From Phymatolithon calcareum (lineage: Eukaryota > Rhodophyta > Florideophyceae > Hapalidiales): 64,000 nt of DNA. Positions 1 through 11,602 of the stretch are shown here, in pieces (the stretch's first letter is position 1; each line of letters starts with the position of its first letter). Under the pieces are notes generated by a model. The model made no database searches and was not told where the DNA came from. It saw nothing but the letters and a program-made list of their open reading frames with translations. Position numbers and translations under genes: made by a program. The DNA lies in NCBI GenBank assembly GCA_977006965.1, contig OZ345355.1, positions 2,108,001-2,172,000 of the forward strand. Direction: 5' to 3'.

Positions 1-469
1 CACAGAGAATACAGACCAACCATAAAAGGACCGAAAAAGAGTAAACAGTAGGGCATCCTCGGAGCACACTTCCATGCCCCGGGACGAGCAACCTTCATGA
101 GCGAGAATTGGCACTTGAAGATAGACGTGATAATTGGATCTCTCTGCCAGAAAAGGAGTCGATGCGCGATTGTCCTAGGAGCACATACCACAGCCTCACG
201 AGAGCGCTAGCGGTCGTGCGGATCTGACTCAAATCTAGATTGGGCATTTGCGATAGAGCAGGTGAGCTAGAATCCTTTCTATTACTTGGAACGTGCAAAC
301 AACCTCATCATCTTTCTTTCTTTATTGTAGCATGCCTGAGTTCGGTGTGCCTTACTCAACCTCTAGGGGTCCTCTAATATGTTCCAGGATTGCGTACTCT
401 TGTAAATTCTTCCCGCGAGTACTGCGGCACACCGCGCCACTATACGGCGACATCCGTGTGTCCTTCGCA
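1..469. other. No gene recognised
   Basis: Only short open frames occur here, with no recognisable domain. The stretch ends against a tRNA-like block at about 470-545. Confidence 0.5.
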
Positions 470-545
470 TAACGTATTTCAATTCTTGCCTGTTACAAGA
501 CTCGAACCGGCGACCTCAGCATTCCTCCATATATCATACCGATAT
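470..545 (-). repeat. tRNA-derived SINE-like head (candidate)
   Basis: Read on the minus strand, this block has an A-box-like CAGTGGGTAT followed about 40 bases later by a B-box-like GGTTCGAGTC. The T stem and acceptor stem do not pair, so it is not a functional tRNA. A tRNA-derived SINE head or a decayed tRNA fits best. No second copy of this particular head was found in the window. Confidence 0.25.
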
Positions 546-565
546 ATACCCACTGTGATGATATG

Positions 566-2365
566 ATTTTTTTTGCAACTGCTTAGTCGTTTATTTGAAA
601 GCCCGCAATTAAGGACCTACTTCCCCATCTTTGAAGCGCTCTCACTGGCCGAAACAATGCTCATAAACTTGATGAAAATTTTAATTATGTCGTTTGTACC
701 GACGGGACTGTATCCAGTTTCACGAAAATGTGTAGAAACAGTGAAATATTTTTAAATATGAAGTCAGCAAAAGTTTCCAATGTTCGGCTCTAATCAATTA
801 TTACAGAAAAATGCTTACTGTGTTTCCTTCGAACTGTTTCAGCTTCTCGTCGGGGCGCAACGTGAATTTTACTATATTTTCGCCTGTTCCTTTGCCAATT
901 TTAAAAAACTTTTGGTCTCGCGGCGCGAACTTTTTTGCCACCTAGACGTTCGATTTTACCAAATTTGAAGTATTCCTGTTATAGTCTACAACCATTTGAA
1001 ACTTTTGACAGAGGCAATAAGAAATTAAAACAGTCCTTTTTGAGATAATTGTCCATCTTTGTAGGAGATTCTTTTCGAAGATCAGAATTACGAAAAGTGC
1101 TCTACACTCCTTATTTCATCCCCTTTTTTTAATTTTTTTAATTTTTGGATAACATGCATTCTTGGCTGTCTATAATAGTTTTCAAAATGCGAAGAAAGGA
1201 TAAGGAAGTGGTCTTAAACTGCGCGTTTAAGGAGCTGTCCCGATTTTAGAAGGAACCCTCTTCTCACAATTTCTAGAAAAAGTTTCCACCGCGCGAGGAC
1301 TTTTTCTGCTTAACCAATTATATAGTGCCATAACAGAAAGAGTCCAATGAGTTTCTCGGATTCCCACGCTCATAAAAAATAAAAGTGAAAATCTAAGATG
1401 GGGCTTTAGGTCGTTAACACTCCTTAGACTGTACGTGAGCAGATTTTCATAACTTGTTCATTCTAGTATATTGCCTGGTCCCTAACACAGGGACTCCACA
1501 CTGTCCATATTTTCAATTATGGTGACTCTGTAGAGTAGTATGGAGTCTAATGCCTTTTCCGTTCTTAACATTTCTCCGGAGTCCAGTTCATACTTTGTTA
1601 TGTTCATACTAATGGTCTCCATGTGGCGCTCTGCTGCTGTTCCGAATGAATTCGATATTAGAGTCGTGATCACTTGAGGGATCCTTCCGCTTGCATATTT
1701 TATGGCCAGCTGTCGATGTCTCACTTTGGCAAACCTGAGGATGGCCGAAATCTCATCCGGTTTGTCGCACGATATTTTCCTCTTCCTTCTTGCTTTGAGC
1801 TTCGTGCCTTCTTTTGCAAACAACATTTCGTCGGAGTTGCCTTGGATATTTCCCTTCCTGCATATGTTTGAAGGGTGTCGCGAACTGTTCTTCTTGCAGC
1901 ATCGCGGCAATATCGCGACTTACCCACTGTAGTTCTTTGAGGTTTCCCTCTTCCCTTGGCTTGGATAGGATAGCCGACTTCCTTGCCTTTCCTCGCCTCA
2001 GCATCCTCAGCGCAAATATTTCTCTCCTGTGTTCTGGTGGTTGGATCCTGTACAGAAGCCAGAGCCGCTCGATCCTTCCCCTTACCGCACCACCGAATAC
2101 TTAGAAGAAGAAGGTTCTTTCTACTTTTTTGGTTGCTTCTTGTACTTCTGGAGTCCACGGTGTGAGATGGAAAGCGAATTAACACCTTGGTTGGATCAAC
2201 GACTTGTAGATACGTATGGCTTTCAGGATGTTTAACCCCCGAATGAATGCCCCAATAGGCTTCAGTTGGTGTACCGCTGCTTTGGCGTTTTTATGCACTT
2301 GATTGCGCTTATGACCGTAATTCTGGTTGGTCCTAGAGATATCCCTTCACGTATCTGCGAAAGAA
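566..2365 (-). pseudogene. LINE family I, 5'-truncated ORF2 C-terminus and 3' UTR
   Basis: The minus strand reads, with several frameshifts and stops, the end of a LINE ORF2. In order it has a post-RT block resembling YLGVSL (about 2330), IRIYKSLIQPR (about 2200), TPWTPEVQEA (about 2150), a conserved RIQPPEHRREIFALRML segment (about 2030), and a C-terminus ending near 1482 in a variant of the terminal motif LLYRVTIIENMDSVESL. The RT catalytic motifs are missing, so the copy is 5'-truncated. The 3' UTR (1405-1480 and 566-612) ends in a T run at 566, which is the poly-A tail on the minus strand. The UTR is split by an AT-rich insertion at about 613-1404. Two other family I copies lie at 40941-41286 and 58298-58495. 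Confidence 0.75.
613..1404. mobile_element. AT-rich insertion inside the family I 3' UTR
   Basis: The family I 3' UTR at 40941-41045 is continuous across this point, whereas here about 790 bp of AT-rich DNA separates its two halves. No coding domain was seen. I could not define clean terminal repeats or a target duplication, so the element class is unknown. Confidence 0.4.
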
Positions 2366-3128
2366 GAAGAAAGGTAGATTTTTATTTAAAAGTTTATGAA
2401 ATCGAAACCCGGCTGACAGGAGAAATCGCCGGTCTTACGTTGCAGCGACCTCAGGTATCCGAAAGTGCTTCAACTGTCAGCACGTTTCAATTGCCGCACC
2501 TTGAAGATACGGTCTGGCCACCTTGCCCGAGCGTGGCCGTCTGCCCTGTTTGCCCCGCTTATGTTCAGGAACATTGGAGGATCGAGTCAACTTCGATTGT
2601 TGCAGAAAAAAAGTGTTTCCTTTACTCTTTTTACGGCCCCGCGAACCTATACGGGCAACATCCCTTTGTCTTTCTATCTCTTTTTCTCCCTCTCTGCTAT
2701 TATTTTCCTCTGCGCAAATTATTGCGCCTTCGATTTCCCGTCCTGTTGCCAGATTCAGATTTCCCTCCCCAGCAACGCATCAAACAGCCAATTACCATTT
2801 TCTGTAGATCATTAAAGCCCTTCGCGCATGATATGCCCTTCTCGTGCGCCAATAGCATCTACGCTATAAATCAGTGGAAGCGGCAAAAATTCAGGGGAGG
2901 GCGCCCAGATAACAGTCACTATTGTACATCTCCACCACACATTGGAGGCATAATCTTGCTTTTATTTGCCATGCTTGAATCTTCAAGGCATACTCGTCCT
3001 CATCCATGACAATCAAGAACAGAAAAGAAAACCAAAGCATACTCATTTCATAAAGTTGCCAACGCATCTGCTGACGCTTGGGGCAACTTTCCTAGGACCA
3101 AGAAGTTTTGGCTAGATGCTGTGTATAG
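2366..3128 (-). repeat. Family B 3' end, split by a DNA element
   Basis: The minus strand carries the family B tail: a block rich in GCGTCAGCAGATGCGTT, then AACTTTTAAATAAAAA, ending in (CTT)n. The two halves (3053-3128 and 2366-2394) are separated by a 658-bp insertion. Other copies of this tail lie at 19560-19815, 28503-28566, 40454-40614, 49953-50048, 54620-54835 and 55210-55272. Confidence 0.7.
2395..3052. mobile_element. Unclassified 658-bp TIR element
   Basis: The insertion starts TATGAAATCG and ends with the inverse of TATGAAAT. It is flanked by the direct repeat AAGTT at 2390-2394 and 3053-3057. Uninterrupted family B copies elsewhere read straight through AAAAGTT(A/G)CCAAC, so the empty site is known. 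A plus-strand open frame of about 200 codons crosses the element but shows no domain and looks fortuitous. The 8-bp TIRs and 5-bp duplication do not point to one superfamily with confidence. Confidence 0.55.
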
Positions 3129-4400
3129 GTACCTGTGAATGGGTCTGGTGCGCTAGCCGGAATGTGTGCTTCTTTGTCTCGGTCGACTCCAGAACATCGC
3201 TGTTACCTTTTCTGGTATTCCACGTCATTCCTCTCTCTTTGGCCCATTTCGTTGAAACATCGAGCAGGTGCTGCAGCGCGTGCGTGGTTTTCGCCAACAG
3301 GATCACGTTCTAATATACCGGGACCTGTTTCAGCGAGAATTCAGACTTGCGGGGTCCGAGCTCCACAAAACCCGCCAACTGGAATACCTAGGTACAACGA
3401 TCGACAATCCAAGCGTCACCGACCACGGCACCCTGAAACGGCTTGTTATACAGACTTGGGCTGAGCGGTGACCCTTAGGGGACGCGTCTGTCAACTATGA
3501 ACCAATTCTTGTCGCTGTCTAGGAGGGCATAGGAACGCCTCACACATGTCGCTGATGGCCTTAGGTAGGACAATTCTCATCCATTCCTGGACTAGTTTCC
3601 TAGGCACAGTGTCATTTGCGGCTTTGATACCGAGGACCGCGATGCACCTATGGCCCTTCCGCTTCAGATCCGTTGCTCGGAGTATACCTGTTTCCGTACT
3701 CTTGCCTTTCTGGAATCCGAGTTGATACTGATGGTTTCAGTAGTGTCTTCTAAGTAGGATATTGAGAGCTGATTCTACAGCTTTCCTAGTCTGACTCAGG
3801 AGAGATATTGGCCTCTAGTTTCTTGGATCTTCCGTAATCCCTTTCTTATGGATTGCTACAAGCACTGGCTTTCGCCAAAACAAAGGGATGTCGCCGACTC
3901 TGCCACAAGCTGACCACAATTCGAATACGATCTCTGAGTTGAGGTTCACGTTAGTCTTGACCATCTCTGTTTTCATCTCATCGAGACCGGCCGTTCTCTT
4001 GACAGGTGCGTTTGCTAGGGCTTCCATGATCTCTTCCTTTATCTCCTGCAGGCACGCGAAAATGATTTTTCTTGGATCCAATTATCCTTGTCAGAGCAAG
4101 TCGTGGAGACGTGAGCCCTGAAGAGCATGTGGTCCAGTGGTGTGATGATATGTGCTACAAATTGAAGGGAAATTTGATGATTTTTCTAGCACCTTTCCCT
4201 CCATATGCACGAATTTAAGCTTTTTTTCAAACTGTTCACTTTCAACTTCACCATCAATCCTCGGACTGAGCATGAGTTTCTCAGGGTCATCCATCATGTC
4301 ATGAAGGCCCAGGTGCCAAGTGTCATAATTCATTTTGCCTCTTCCCTTAATGCGGCTAGCAGCAATTCGATGGTCTAACTTGCTTCCATTCCATCCTATC
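3112..4400 (-). pseudogene. LINE family A ORF2 fragment (RT)
   Basis: The minus strand encodes broken RT sequence. In order it has a pre-RT block at 4333-4090, an entry segment around 4040-3815 (APVKRTAGLDEM, then FWRKPVLVAIHKKG), YQLGFQKGKSTETGILRA at about 3730, a motif A relic (IKAANDTVP instead of a DxxxAYD form), motif B with a stop (VDRRVP*GSPLSP, about 3480), then after a foreign insertion the post-FADD segment LLDVSTKWAKERGMTWNT (about 3250). It is clearly related to the open copy at the right end of the window. Stops, frameshifts and the loss of the catalytic FADD make it non-functional. Confidence 0.8.
3310..3470 (+). repeat. Family G fragment embedded in LINE A
   Basis: The plus strand reads FRLAGSELHKTRQLEYLGTT, closely matching the family G segment on the minus strand near 5760-5860. 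It replaces the part of the surrounding LINE A that should carry the FADD motif. It probably arrived by truncated retrotransposition or rearrangement; no target duplication was identified. Confidence 0.55.
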
Positions 4401-4969
4401 GTTAGCTAGTTCCAAAACGACTATCACGTCTCGTCCAGGTACGTCACCAAAGAGAGATTCTTGCGTTGGTCTGACGCGTTGCAGCAGCACATTGCTCACC
4501 AGGCGGCGCTCGTGCTTTCTAAGAATGACGCATTTTATCCAAGTCAGTTCTATCGCAGGTCTCTGGCCCGCATCAACATGTCAATGGTGGGTGTCCTAGC
4601 TTCGTCGGCTATTGATCGCTCTGTTATTCTCGATAGCATCTTAGCATCTGTTATCTTGAGATTCTTCCGCACTGGTTCTCTCAGCTTCCATGTTTCACAG
4701 CCCTATAGCATTTTTGATACGACAGAGGAGCCGAAAAAGCTGAGCTGTAGATTTGGTGGAGAAACTTATCGTTTTCCGAGTGCCTTCTGTAACTCCTGCT
4801 GGCCCCTTTCGGGACGGATCCCTTCGCAGCTACCGAAGGGATCTCATATATCTGCTATCTGGAATGGGGAAAAATTGCAGGTTTCTTTAGAAGCCCTCAA
4901 CGCCAGAGTCGCGGACACCAGAGCAGCTTCCCATGTGCTACTTTCGCATTGTATAAAAACATCGCATCA
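4401..4969 (-). repeat. Family G 3' region with some family C-like sequence
   Basis: The DNA downstream of the family G stop on the minus strand holds no convincing gene. The portion near 4430-4510 resembles 45150-45230. The long plus-strand open frame here (4461-5129) is antisense to the LINE C-terminus and is not taken as a gene. Confidence 0.4.
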
Positions 4970-7925
4970 CAATATCATTTCTACAGTCAATATTTTCTCT
5001 AATTCTAGTAGTCCGTCCATCGCCTGCATTGTTTCGCCCTCGGTCTCTCCGTTGAGTTGCGGTCGTGTGAGGTTGCGCTGCAGGATCTCAAGACTCTTCT
5101 CAGCAACCTCGCCGACGTGTTCCACATAGGAAGAGGGGTTCTGTGGGGGGGAGCGTCCGAAGTACCATTAAACTGCCAGCATTCTGTGCTTTCGAGATTT
5201 GATTAACACGGTCGGGGTGGCGCGCTCTTTCCTGTCCATCGGGATTTTTCACTTCAATCCTTCCTCTGTTCGGGACCAGGCTTCGCTTAGACACAGTTTC
5301 TCTTCCTTGGGCATCACCTTCGCTTGCTCCGCCTGGTCGATATGCTCGCTGAACAGATCGTGATGATTCATGTAGGAAATATCCCTTTCTGCGTAGAGAA
5401 GGTCTTCGGCTTTGCATTCGTAGTTTGGCTTTTTCTCGATTTCAAGTTTCTCCTTCAGTAGTCGCGCAGCAAACTGTTCGCCCAGGTGTGTCTTCCTCAT
5501 TCCCGGAGGTGTGATTTTGCAGAGCGACCTCATTCGGTTTTGGAGACGGAGAGAAAAGCGTACTAGTATGACGGAGTAGAACAAACTTTCAGCCTGATTG
5601 ATTTGAACTTGGACGGATCTCGTGCACGGGGTGAGGTGCAAGGCGTACTCCCACCGACATTGCACGACGGTCTTGTTGATCGTTATGTTCTTCATTGTGC
5701 GCAGTCCCTTGGAATTCTTTCCAATATCTCGAAGACCCAGGATAATTCCCTTCGCTTTTGAGATTCGTTTCAATGTGGCGTGTTCGGTGGAACCCGTGTT
5801 GTCAACGGTCGTACCTAGGTATTCCAGCTGTCTTGTTCTATGGATTTCAGCCCCTGATAGCTGGAATTTTTGCTTGAATAAACCGGGGTATATGAGAACT
5901 TTGCTTTTCCCTATTCGTGATCCACGTAATACCGTTCTCCCTGGCCCATCGTGTTGCTGTATCGAGGAGCCACTGCATTCCGTCGGAGTTTATCCCTTGT
6001 AGTTGGACGTCGTCGGCAAACAGGATCGCGGAGTACTTTGACATATGCCGGGGTGCCTTCTGGATCATCTCCGCAAATGTGTCCATGAACATCTTATAGA
6101 GGCACGGACTTAGCGGGGAGCCCTGGGGAACTCCGCGGTCGATCAGAAGCCATGTCTCCTCTTCGTCACCGGCAGTACAGATCCATGACGGTTTCAGAAA
6201 GTATTTAAACATCTCGGCGATGTTAATGGGTAGACATTTGTGGACTCGGCGCATAACGATGTTGCGCGGGACTCGGTCGTAAGCAGACGATAGGTCCAGG
6301 AAAGCGAAGAAGCGATGAACTCTCCTCATTGTGCTAGTTGACCTCAGGATCGCAAGTTCAGTCCCCTTGCTCTTCTGCAATCCCAGTTAGAAACGGTGGA
6401 ATTTGTACCGTTGACGTATAGCAGAGTCCACCGCCGCATGCATGATTTTCCTGACTTGGTTTAATAACGAAATTGGTCTGTAGTTTTCTAGAACGTGCAC
6501 CGGCCCTTTTCTGTTATTAGGGATTAGCGTTGCTTGGCGCCATATTGTTAGTATAGAGAAGTCTACCGTTTAACCTGCCATAGGCGTCCAAGCAGTTCGC
6601 TGCTCATATTTAGATTTGCTTGTAACATTTCGACCCCGACCTTGTCAGGTCCGAGTGTCTTTCCACGGGGAGCTCGAATTAGCGCCTCCTTGATGCCTTC
6701 GAGGATGGATTTGGATACCGCGAACCGGTGCAGGGTGGGCTTCCACGCCGTATCGGCTCTGGAGACGTCTGCTATGTGGGCTGTGAACAACTATGGGTGG
6801 ACTGGAGCTCCAGAACGCGATTTATGCCTCCTCTCTTGCTCTTTCGTTTCAGTATTCGTCTGAGCGTGGTCGTCTAGGTCTTCCACGAACGTGTCGTACT
6901 GAAATTTCTTCGCTGTTCAGACTGCGGCCCTCATATCGTTCCGGAATTTGAGGTAAGTTGACATGTCATCTGGATTCTTGGTTCGCATCGCCTTTCGGTA
7001 TATTTTTCTTCGTTCTTTTGCCTTGTTGTCCAGTGATCCAGTCCAGAAAGACTTGTATCTTGGAGGGCGTCTCAGAGTATTTCTCCAAGGTTTTGTTTTC
7101 AGGCGTCGAAACTGTCCGTACCACTTGTCTCTTGATTTTTGCAGGATTTCAGTTTGTCCATCATCTCGGGTCCCCGGACTGCCATTGCTTCGGAAGCAGT
7201 CTTGGCACGCTTTGCGCTCTTCCTCGCTGTCGCCGATAAAAAGGACTCGACGAATGGGAGGGCGGGTTTTATGTGCTCTACTCTCGTGGTGACTGAGATG
7301 TGTCCAGCTCTTTTTCCGTCCCGCATCCCATTTGGCGTTTCATCTCTTGACGCATTCATAGACTTTGTCAAGAACATATCAATATTGCTGTTTCCTAAGG
7401 GGGATCGGAAAGTGGCCCCCGTTGCTGTACGGATTCGCCAGTTGCCGATTGCCGCCCATTGGACCAGGTGTCGTCCAATGGTTATCGATTTCGAGTCCCC
7501 ATGTCGATGCCACGCGTTCAAGTCTCCCATAAGGATGGACTTCCCTATGCAGTTCGTATGAACTATATCGAGGCATTGTTTAGTTTCGGCTTTTGTCGCA
7601 AGAGGGGAGATGTAGGCCACCGCTACATTTATTCCTGAACTTACTGTGATAAGCATTTGAACGGTAGGCGTGGCGTGTCGGTAGGTGACTTTGGAAGCAA
7701 CTCCTATTCTCGTGACTAGAGCGACACCACCTCTCGGTTTGGACCGAAGGGGCACGGGCGGGTCACGGAGATTTGCTGGTAACGTACCTAGAGGGATTGG
7801 TATTTTTTCTGGCAGGTCTCGGTTATTCCGAGTATGTCCACTGCATGGTCTTGGAGAAACGGTTCGCTGTAATTCCGGTGAACCACGGACATTAAAGGTA
7901 CAAATCTTTAGAACCGTTTTCTAGT
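4970..7925 (-). pseudogene. LINE family G ORF2: endonuclease plus reverse transcriptase
   Basis: This is the most complete LINE of the left half. Read on the minus strand it has an AP-endonuclease domain: FNVRG near 7900, GITET near 7830 in another frame, then an open block 7755-7099 with GGVALV, AYISP, GDLNAWH and SPLGNSNIDMFLT. A linker follows, then RT entry (6790-6563), motif A FLDLSSAYDRVP (about 6300), motif B RGVPQGSPLSP (about 6130), catalytic FADD (about 6020), thumb-like sequence (5773-5249) and a C-terminus ending near 4975 that aligns with the EKALDELLL-type ends of other families. EN catalytic Glu and Asn regions and the RT Asp pair are visible, but at least three frameshifts and internal stops break the protein. 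Target-primed reverse transcription is the known role of the family. Confidence 0.85.
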
Positions 7926-8704
7926 TCATTGCGTAGCACAAGAGGACGGAGCTTTTTGCGATGCCGTCATGGCAGTTTTAGTGCTGTCGCTTGCGGGAGA
8001 TTCTGCATCATGGGCTACAACGTCTGAGGCGGCATGAGCGTCCTCTTCTTTATAGTCTTTGTCTACTGCCATTTGCTTGTTGCTTGGGCCCTCGGCAAAC
8101 TGAGGATTCAGAGCCAGGGCGTCTCCTACGTTATCGCCTTGTGCACGTTGGCCTTCGTACGGGAGCGATCATGATCATCCTGGTTCTGTTTTTCGTTGCA
8201 AGTTCTTACTCTTTCGGTTTCCATTATCGTTAGCGCTTCGTCAGCCAGTTTGAAATTCTCTCACTACCACTTCCTTGTGTAGAATTCGGCCGTTCCTGCG
8301 GCACAAGTCGCATTCTCGAGCGGATGGGGCGTAAGTTGTTCGTTGTGCGTTCCTTGCCGAGAACATTTCTCTGTTTGGACACGGTGTCGCTCCATATACT
8401 GAATTTTGGATCGTATGAGAGGCGGGAAGCACGCAGGGTGGCAACGGTGTGATGGACGAGCAGCTCGTCTGTTAGCATCTCTAGGATATCCCCTCCGATG
8501 AACGATAATCCTAGTACAGCCCTTTTGCAGCAACGCTTCCCTGAGTCTGTTGTAAAGGCTTTTGAGCTGATGAGGATCGTTTCTGTTTCTAATAATTCTG
8601 CGGAAGTACAAGGGAACACCTTTGGCGGGATACGCGCTCGGTGAATGTGGGGTTTGAAACGCACAAGTTGGCACACGGGCTGCGGTCGGGTTGTTTAATG
8701 GCAA
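7926..8704 (-). pseudogene. LINE family G ORF1 C-terminal part
   Basis: Directly upstream of the endonuclease region on the minus strand, frames at 8676-8230 encode FIGGDILEMLTDELLVHHTV, followed by a CDLCRRNGRIL segment and, after a frame change, an acidic C-terminal tail ending near 7928. Similar FIGGDILE-type blocks occur in ORF1 proteins of some fungal LINEs (from memory, not searched). The N-terminal basic and zinc-ribbon parts are missing. A second copy in the opposite orientation lies at 9783-10520, making an inverted pair with about 1.1 kb between the arms. Confidence 0.6.
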
Positions 8705-8842
8705 AACATCGATGGTGCCTGTTCGCCGCGACCTTAATAGAAAAAGAATTGGATCAAAGGATGACTTGGCAGAATGGAAAATGGATCAAGGGAAGATTCT
8801 AGAAGCCGCGAAGCGGCTTCCCTAGCCCGCCGCACACTCCGC

Positions 8843-9022
8843 CACTGTAATACTTACAGTGTAATCACATGTAAGCTGTAAGAAGTGTAAAGCAGCTGTA
8901 AGCAGCGGTTCTAGGGTTTGCCCTTGGTGATCCGTCATGATGTAAGTACGCATCGACACCTACGGTACTGTAATAAATGTAATGCTATCTGTAAGGGCTT
9001 GCTGTAAATGCAAGCTGTAATT
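8843..9022 (+). repeat. Cluster of TGTAA motifs
   Basis: Twelve copies of TGTAA on the plus strand fall in about 175 bases (for example at 8845, 8859, 8870, 8876, 8886, 8896, 8940, 8968, 8977, 8989, 9002 and 9015), many as CTGTAA. No coding potential was seen. It lies upstream of the plus-strand ORF1 copy and between the inverted ORF1 arms, so it may be part of an element's 5' region or a decayed short-repeat array. Confidence 0.5.
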
Positions 9023-9469
9023 ACAATTTGAAGGGAGCTAGTTTTATTGGAAATGTAGAGTATGATAGTGGCGTTGGACGGCACAGCGAATTGTTTTCTT
9101 CACCATTCTTTCGAGTCAGGCAATTTTTCTTTGCTCTTTTTCCGGGAACATACAGAACGAGGGCATGTGGGAGACTGAAATTTCGGCGTAAGTTCTTCGC
9201 TTTCTGTGTCTATTTCTAACAATATCGATATCTGCACACGTGCTCATGTTTGTGTTAGGGTGTCTAGCGTTCTGGCATTCCGCCTCTGCCACAGTTTCGG
9301 GGAGGAAAGGACAGGAACTGTATTTCGGGCGGGTCGAGTCGGCGGTGCCAGTCGGTGCGTTGGGCTGCGTGGGGTGCGTACTGCCGCGCGGGCTCTTACA
9401 GTAGGCGGGGAAGAGCTCCAGAAGCCTGGTAACAACAGTTGTCCCGATCGGTCCAGTAAGTATGCAATT

Positions 9470-10560
9470 CGAAAAGCGCGACAGAAGGGAAGGCAAGGCC
9501 AACGGAACCGCAAGAGCCGCGATAAGCGGAACGAGGCGCGACGAAGCGTGAAATCTGACCTGGAATGGAGACGGATGAAGCGGGGAACGACCAAGGAGGA
9601 ACTTGGACTAACTACGGTCGCAAAAATCGGCCTAGAGGAAATTCGACGTCGGGACAAAAAATAATTAAATCAAGCATAATTACGCGAAAAATGAAACAAA
9701 GAGCAAAGGCCCCCAAAGCCCAGCTCTCGGCCGCGGACCGGCGCCCTCGACGTTCTGCCATTAAACAACCCGACCGCAGCCCGTGTGCCAACTTGTGCGT
9801 TTCAAACCCCACATTCACCGAGCGCGTATCCCGCCAAAGGTGTTCCCTTGTACTTCCGCAGAATTATTAGAAACAGAAACGATCCTCATCAGCTCAAAAG
9901 CCTTTACAACAGACTCAGGGGCGTTGCTGCAAAAAGGCTGTACTAGGATTATCGTTCATCGGAGGGGATATCCTAGAGGTGCTAACAGACGAGCCGCTCG
10001 TCCATCGCACTGTGGCCACCCTGCGTGCTTCCCGCCTCTCTTACGATCCAAAATTCAGTACATGGAGCGACACCGTGTCCAATCAGAGAAATGTTCTCGG
10101 CAAGGAACGCACAACGAACAACTTACGCCCCATCCGCTCGAGAATGCGACTTGTGCCGCAGGAACGGCCGAATTCTATACAAGGAAGTGGTAGCGATAGA
10201 ATTTCAAACTGGCTGACGAAGCGGTAATGATATTGGAAACCGGAAGCCTAATACGTTGTGACGAGAACAAGATCCAGGATGACCGCAATCGCTCCCCATA
10301 CGAAGGCCCAAGTGAACAAGGCGATAAAATAGATGATTCCTTATCTCCGAAACCTCCGTCCGCCGAGGGCCAAAGAATCGCTCGAATAGCAGCAGACAAA
10401 GAGGAGGACGCATATGCCGCCTCGGGCGTTGTAGCCTAAGAGGCAGAATCATCGACAAGCGATAACAGTAAGACTCCATGATGGCATCACAAAAAACTCC
10501 GTCCTCTTGTGTTGCACGATGACCCAGACGGTGGATGATTGAACAAGACTATTAGAACTA
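9470..10560 (+). pseudogene. LINE family G ORF1 copy, inverted relative to 7926-8704
   Basis: The plus strand begins with a very basic segment (ARQKGRQGQRNRKSRDKR, from about 9480) shared with the minus copy at 11603-12359. It then jumps to the FIGGDILEVLTDEPLVHRTV block (about 9955-10020) and the C-terminal tail ending near 10520. The zinc-ribbon segment expected between these two parts is absent, so an internal deletion near 9760-9790 is likely. Frames change several times. No endonuclease follows, so the copy is only an ORF1 fragment. Confidence 0.55.
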
Positions 10561-10888
10561 TAGAATATAATGACGAAAGAAATGAGAGAGAGTGTGATGC
10601 GACACTATATGCGAAAGTAGTTCACGGGAAGCTGCTCTGGTGTCGGCGAACTCCGGCGTCGAGGGCTTCTAAAATAACAACTTAAAATTTCCCGCAGAGT
10701 GGGCTGGGCATACAGTCCCGGCATGGCCGGCCCATTTGGTGTAAGCGCGTTGGGTGTGGCAGATGGTTTCTTCGTGCTTGCATCAAGTGCGGCGGTCTGA
10801 TGGTCTTGGTATTCTTGGTTAGCTGCGGTGCAAAGATCGCTGTGTATGTCTAGTTTCGATGACCGCTGTTACGACTCCGCCTTGTGCA

Positions 10889-11392
10889 TTAGAGTGCAGA
10901 CCTCGGCTTGCAAAGGGATACAGTTTGTGTGAGTTTCGTGATCGCGTTTGTCAGTGCTTCCATCTTGGCCCTTTCTGCGTTCTGCATCTTGGAGACATGA
11001 TTCGGTGTATCGCTCTTGCTGCTTGTGCCGTCAATGTTCCCCATCCTTTTTTCCGCAAGCTCAATAGCCAGGCGCATGACAGGCCCGCCGCAGAAAGCAT
11101 CGCAGTCACGACATTGGGATTGGACCGCACCGCTTCGGGTTTGGTCTTGCAGTGCCAAAGCGTCCGAGGTATTGCATTTGGGGCAACGGACATTTTTCCG
11201 AGTACTGATGAATCTCGACTTCCAACCGGAGATGTGGCCCTTGTTCTTGTTCCCGATCGGCAAAGACAGGGGAATTTTGGGCTCCATTGTATGCCGTCGT
11301 GGGTGTCTCGATAAGGCTTCGTTGTCCTCTCTCGTCGCTGAGTGTTTTCCATGGAGGTCTGTCGAGTGGAATTTCATGTTCTTCTTTCGCAC
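10889..11392 (-). pseudogene. LINE ORF1 fragment with zinc ribbon and short coiled coil
   Basis: An open minus-strand frame of 167 codons holds a zinc-ribbon pair, CPKC and CRDC, spaced 25 residues apart (about residues 70-99). It is followed by GGPVMRLAIELAEKR and a short heptad-like helix (ERAKMEALTNAITKLTQTV). By position it follows the basic N-terminal block at 11917-11603, so it is most likely the middle of the same ORF1. Nucleic-acid binding is the inferred role. Nothing downstream continues into an endonuclease, because the element abuts the opposing copy near 10560. Confidence 0.5.
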
Positions 11393-11602
11393 TGGAGGGA
11401 GGGCTTTGTTGTCGCAGTTTTAGATTTCGGCTACCAATTGGCGAGCTGGATCTCTGCTTAAGATCGAGGCGTTCTTGTTCGGGAGGTTTTTGGGGGTCCC
11501 GGTGGTGGGTTCAAATGCTGAGGGAGGCTCGATTTTGTTCAAGTTATCTTGATTTCCTTCTTTTGGCGTCACGTCGATAGTGTCTTCGTTCTCTGTCGTT
11601 AG

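Noticed and set aside
470-545. Functional tRNA gene
   Set aside because: A/B-box-like sequences occur but the acceptor and T stems do not pair.
2266-3009. 247-codon plus-strand open frame
   Set aside because: It starts antisense to LINE I, crosses a family B tail and continues through a transposon insertion, so it cannot be one conserved gene.
4461-5129. 222-codon plus-strand open frame
   Set aside because: The opposite strand carries the recognisable LINE G C-terminus; the plus frame is its shadow.
9206-9664. 152-codon plus-strand frame as a host gene
   Set aside because: Its basic C-terminal part is the LINE ORF1 segment shared with 11603-12359; the N-terminal part is not shared and looks accidental.
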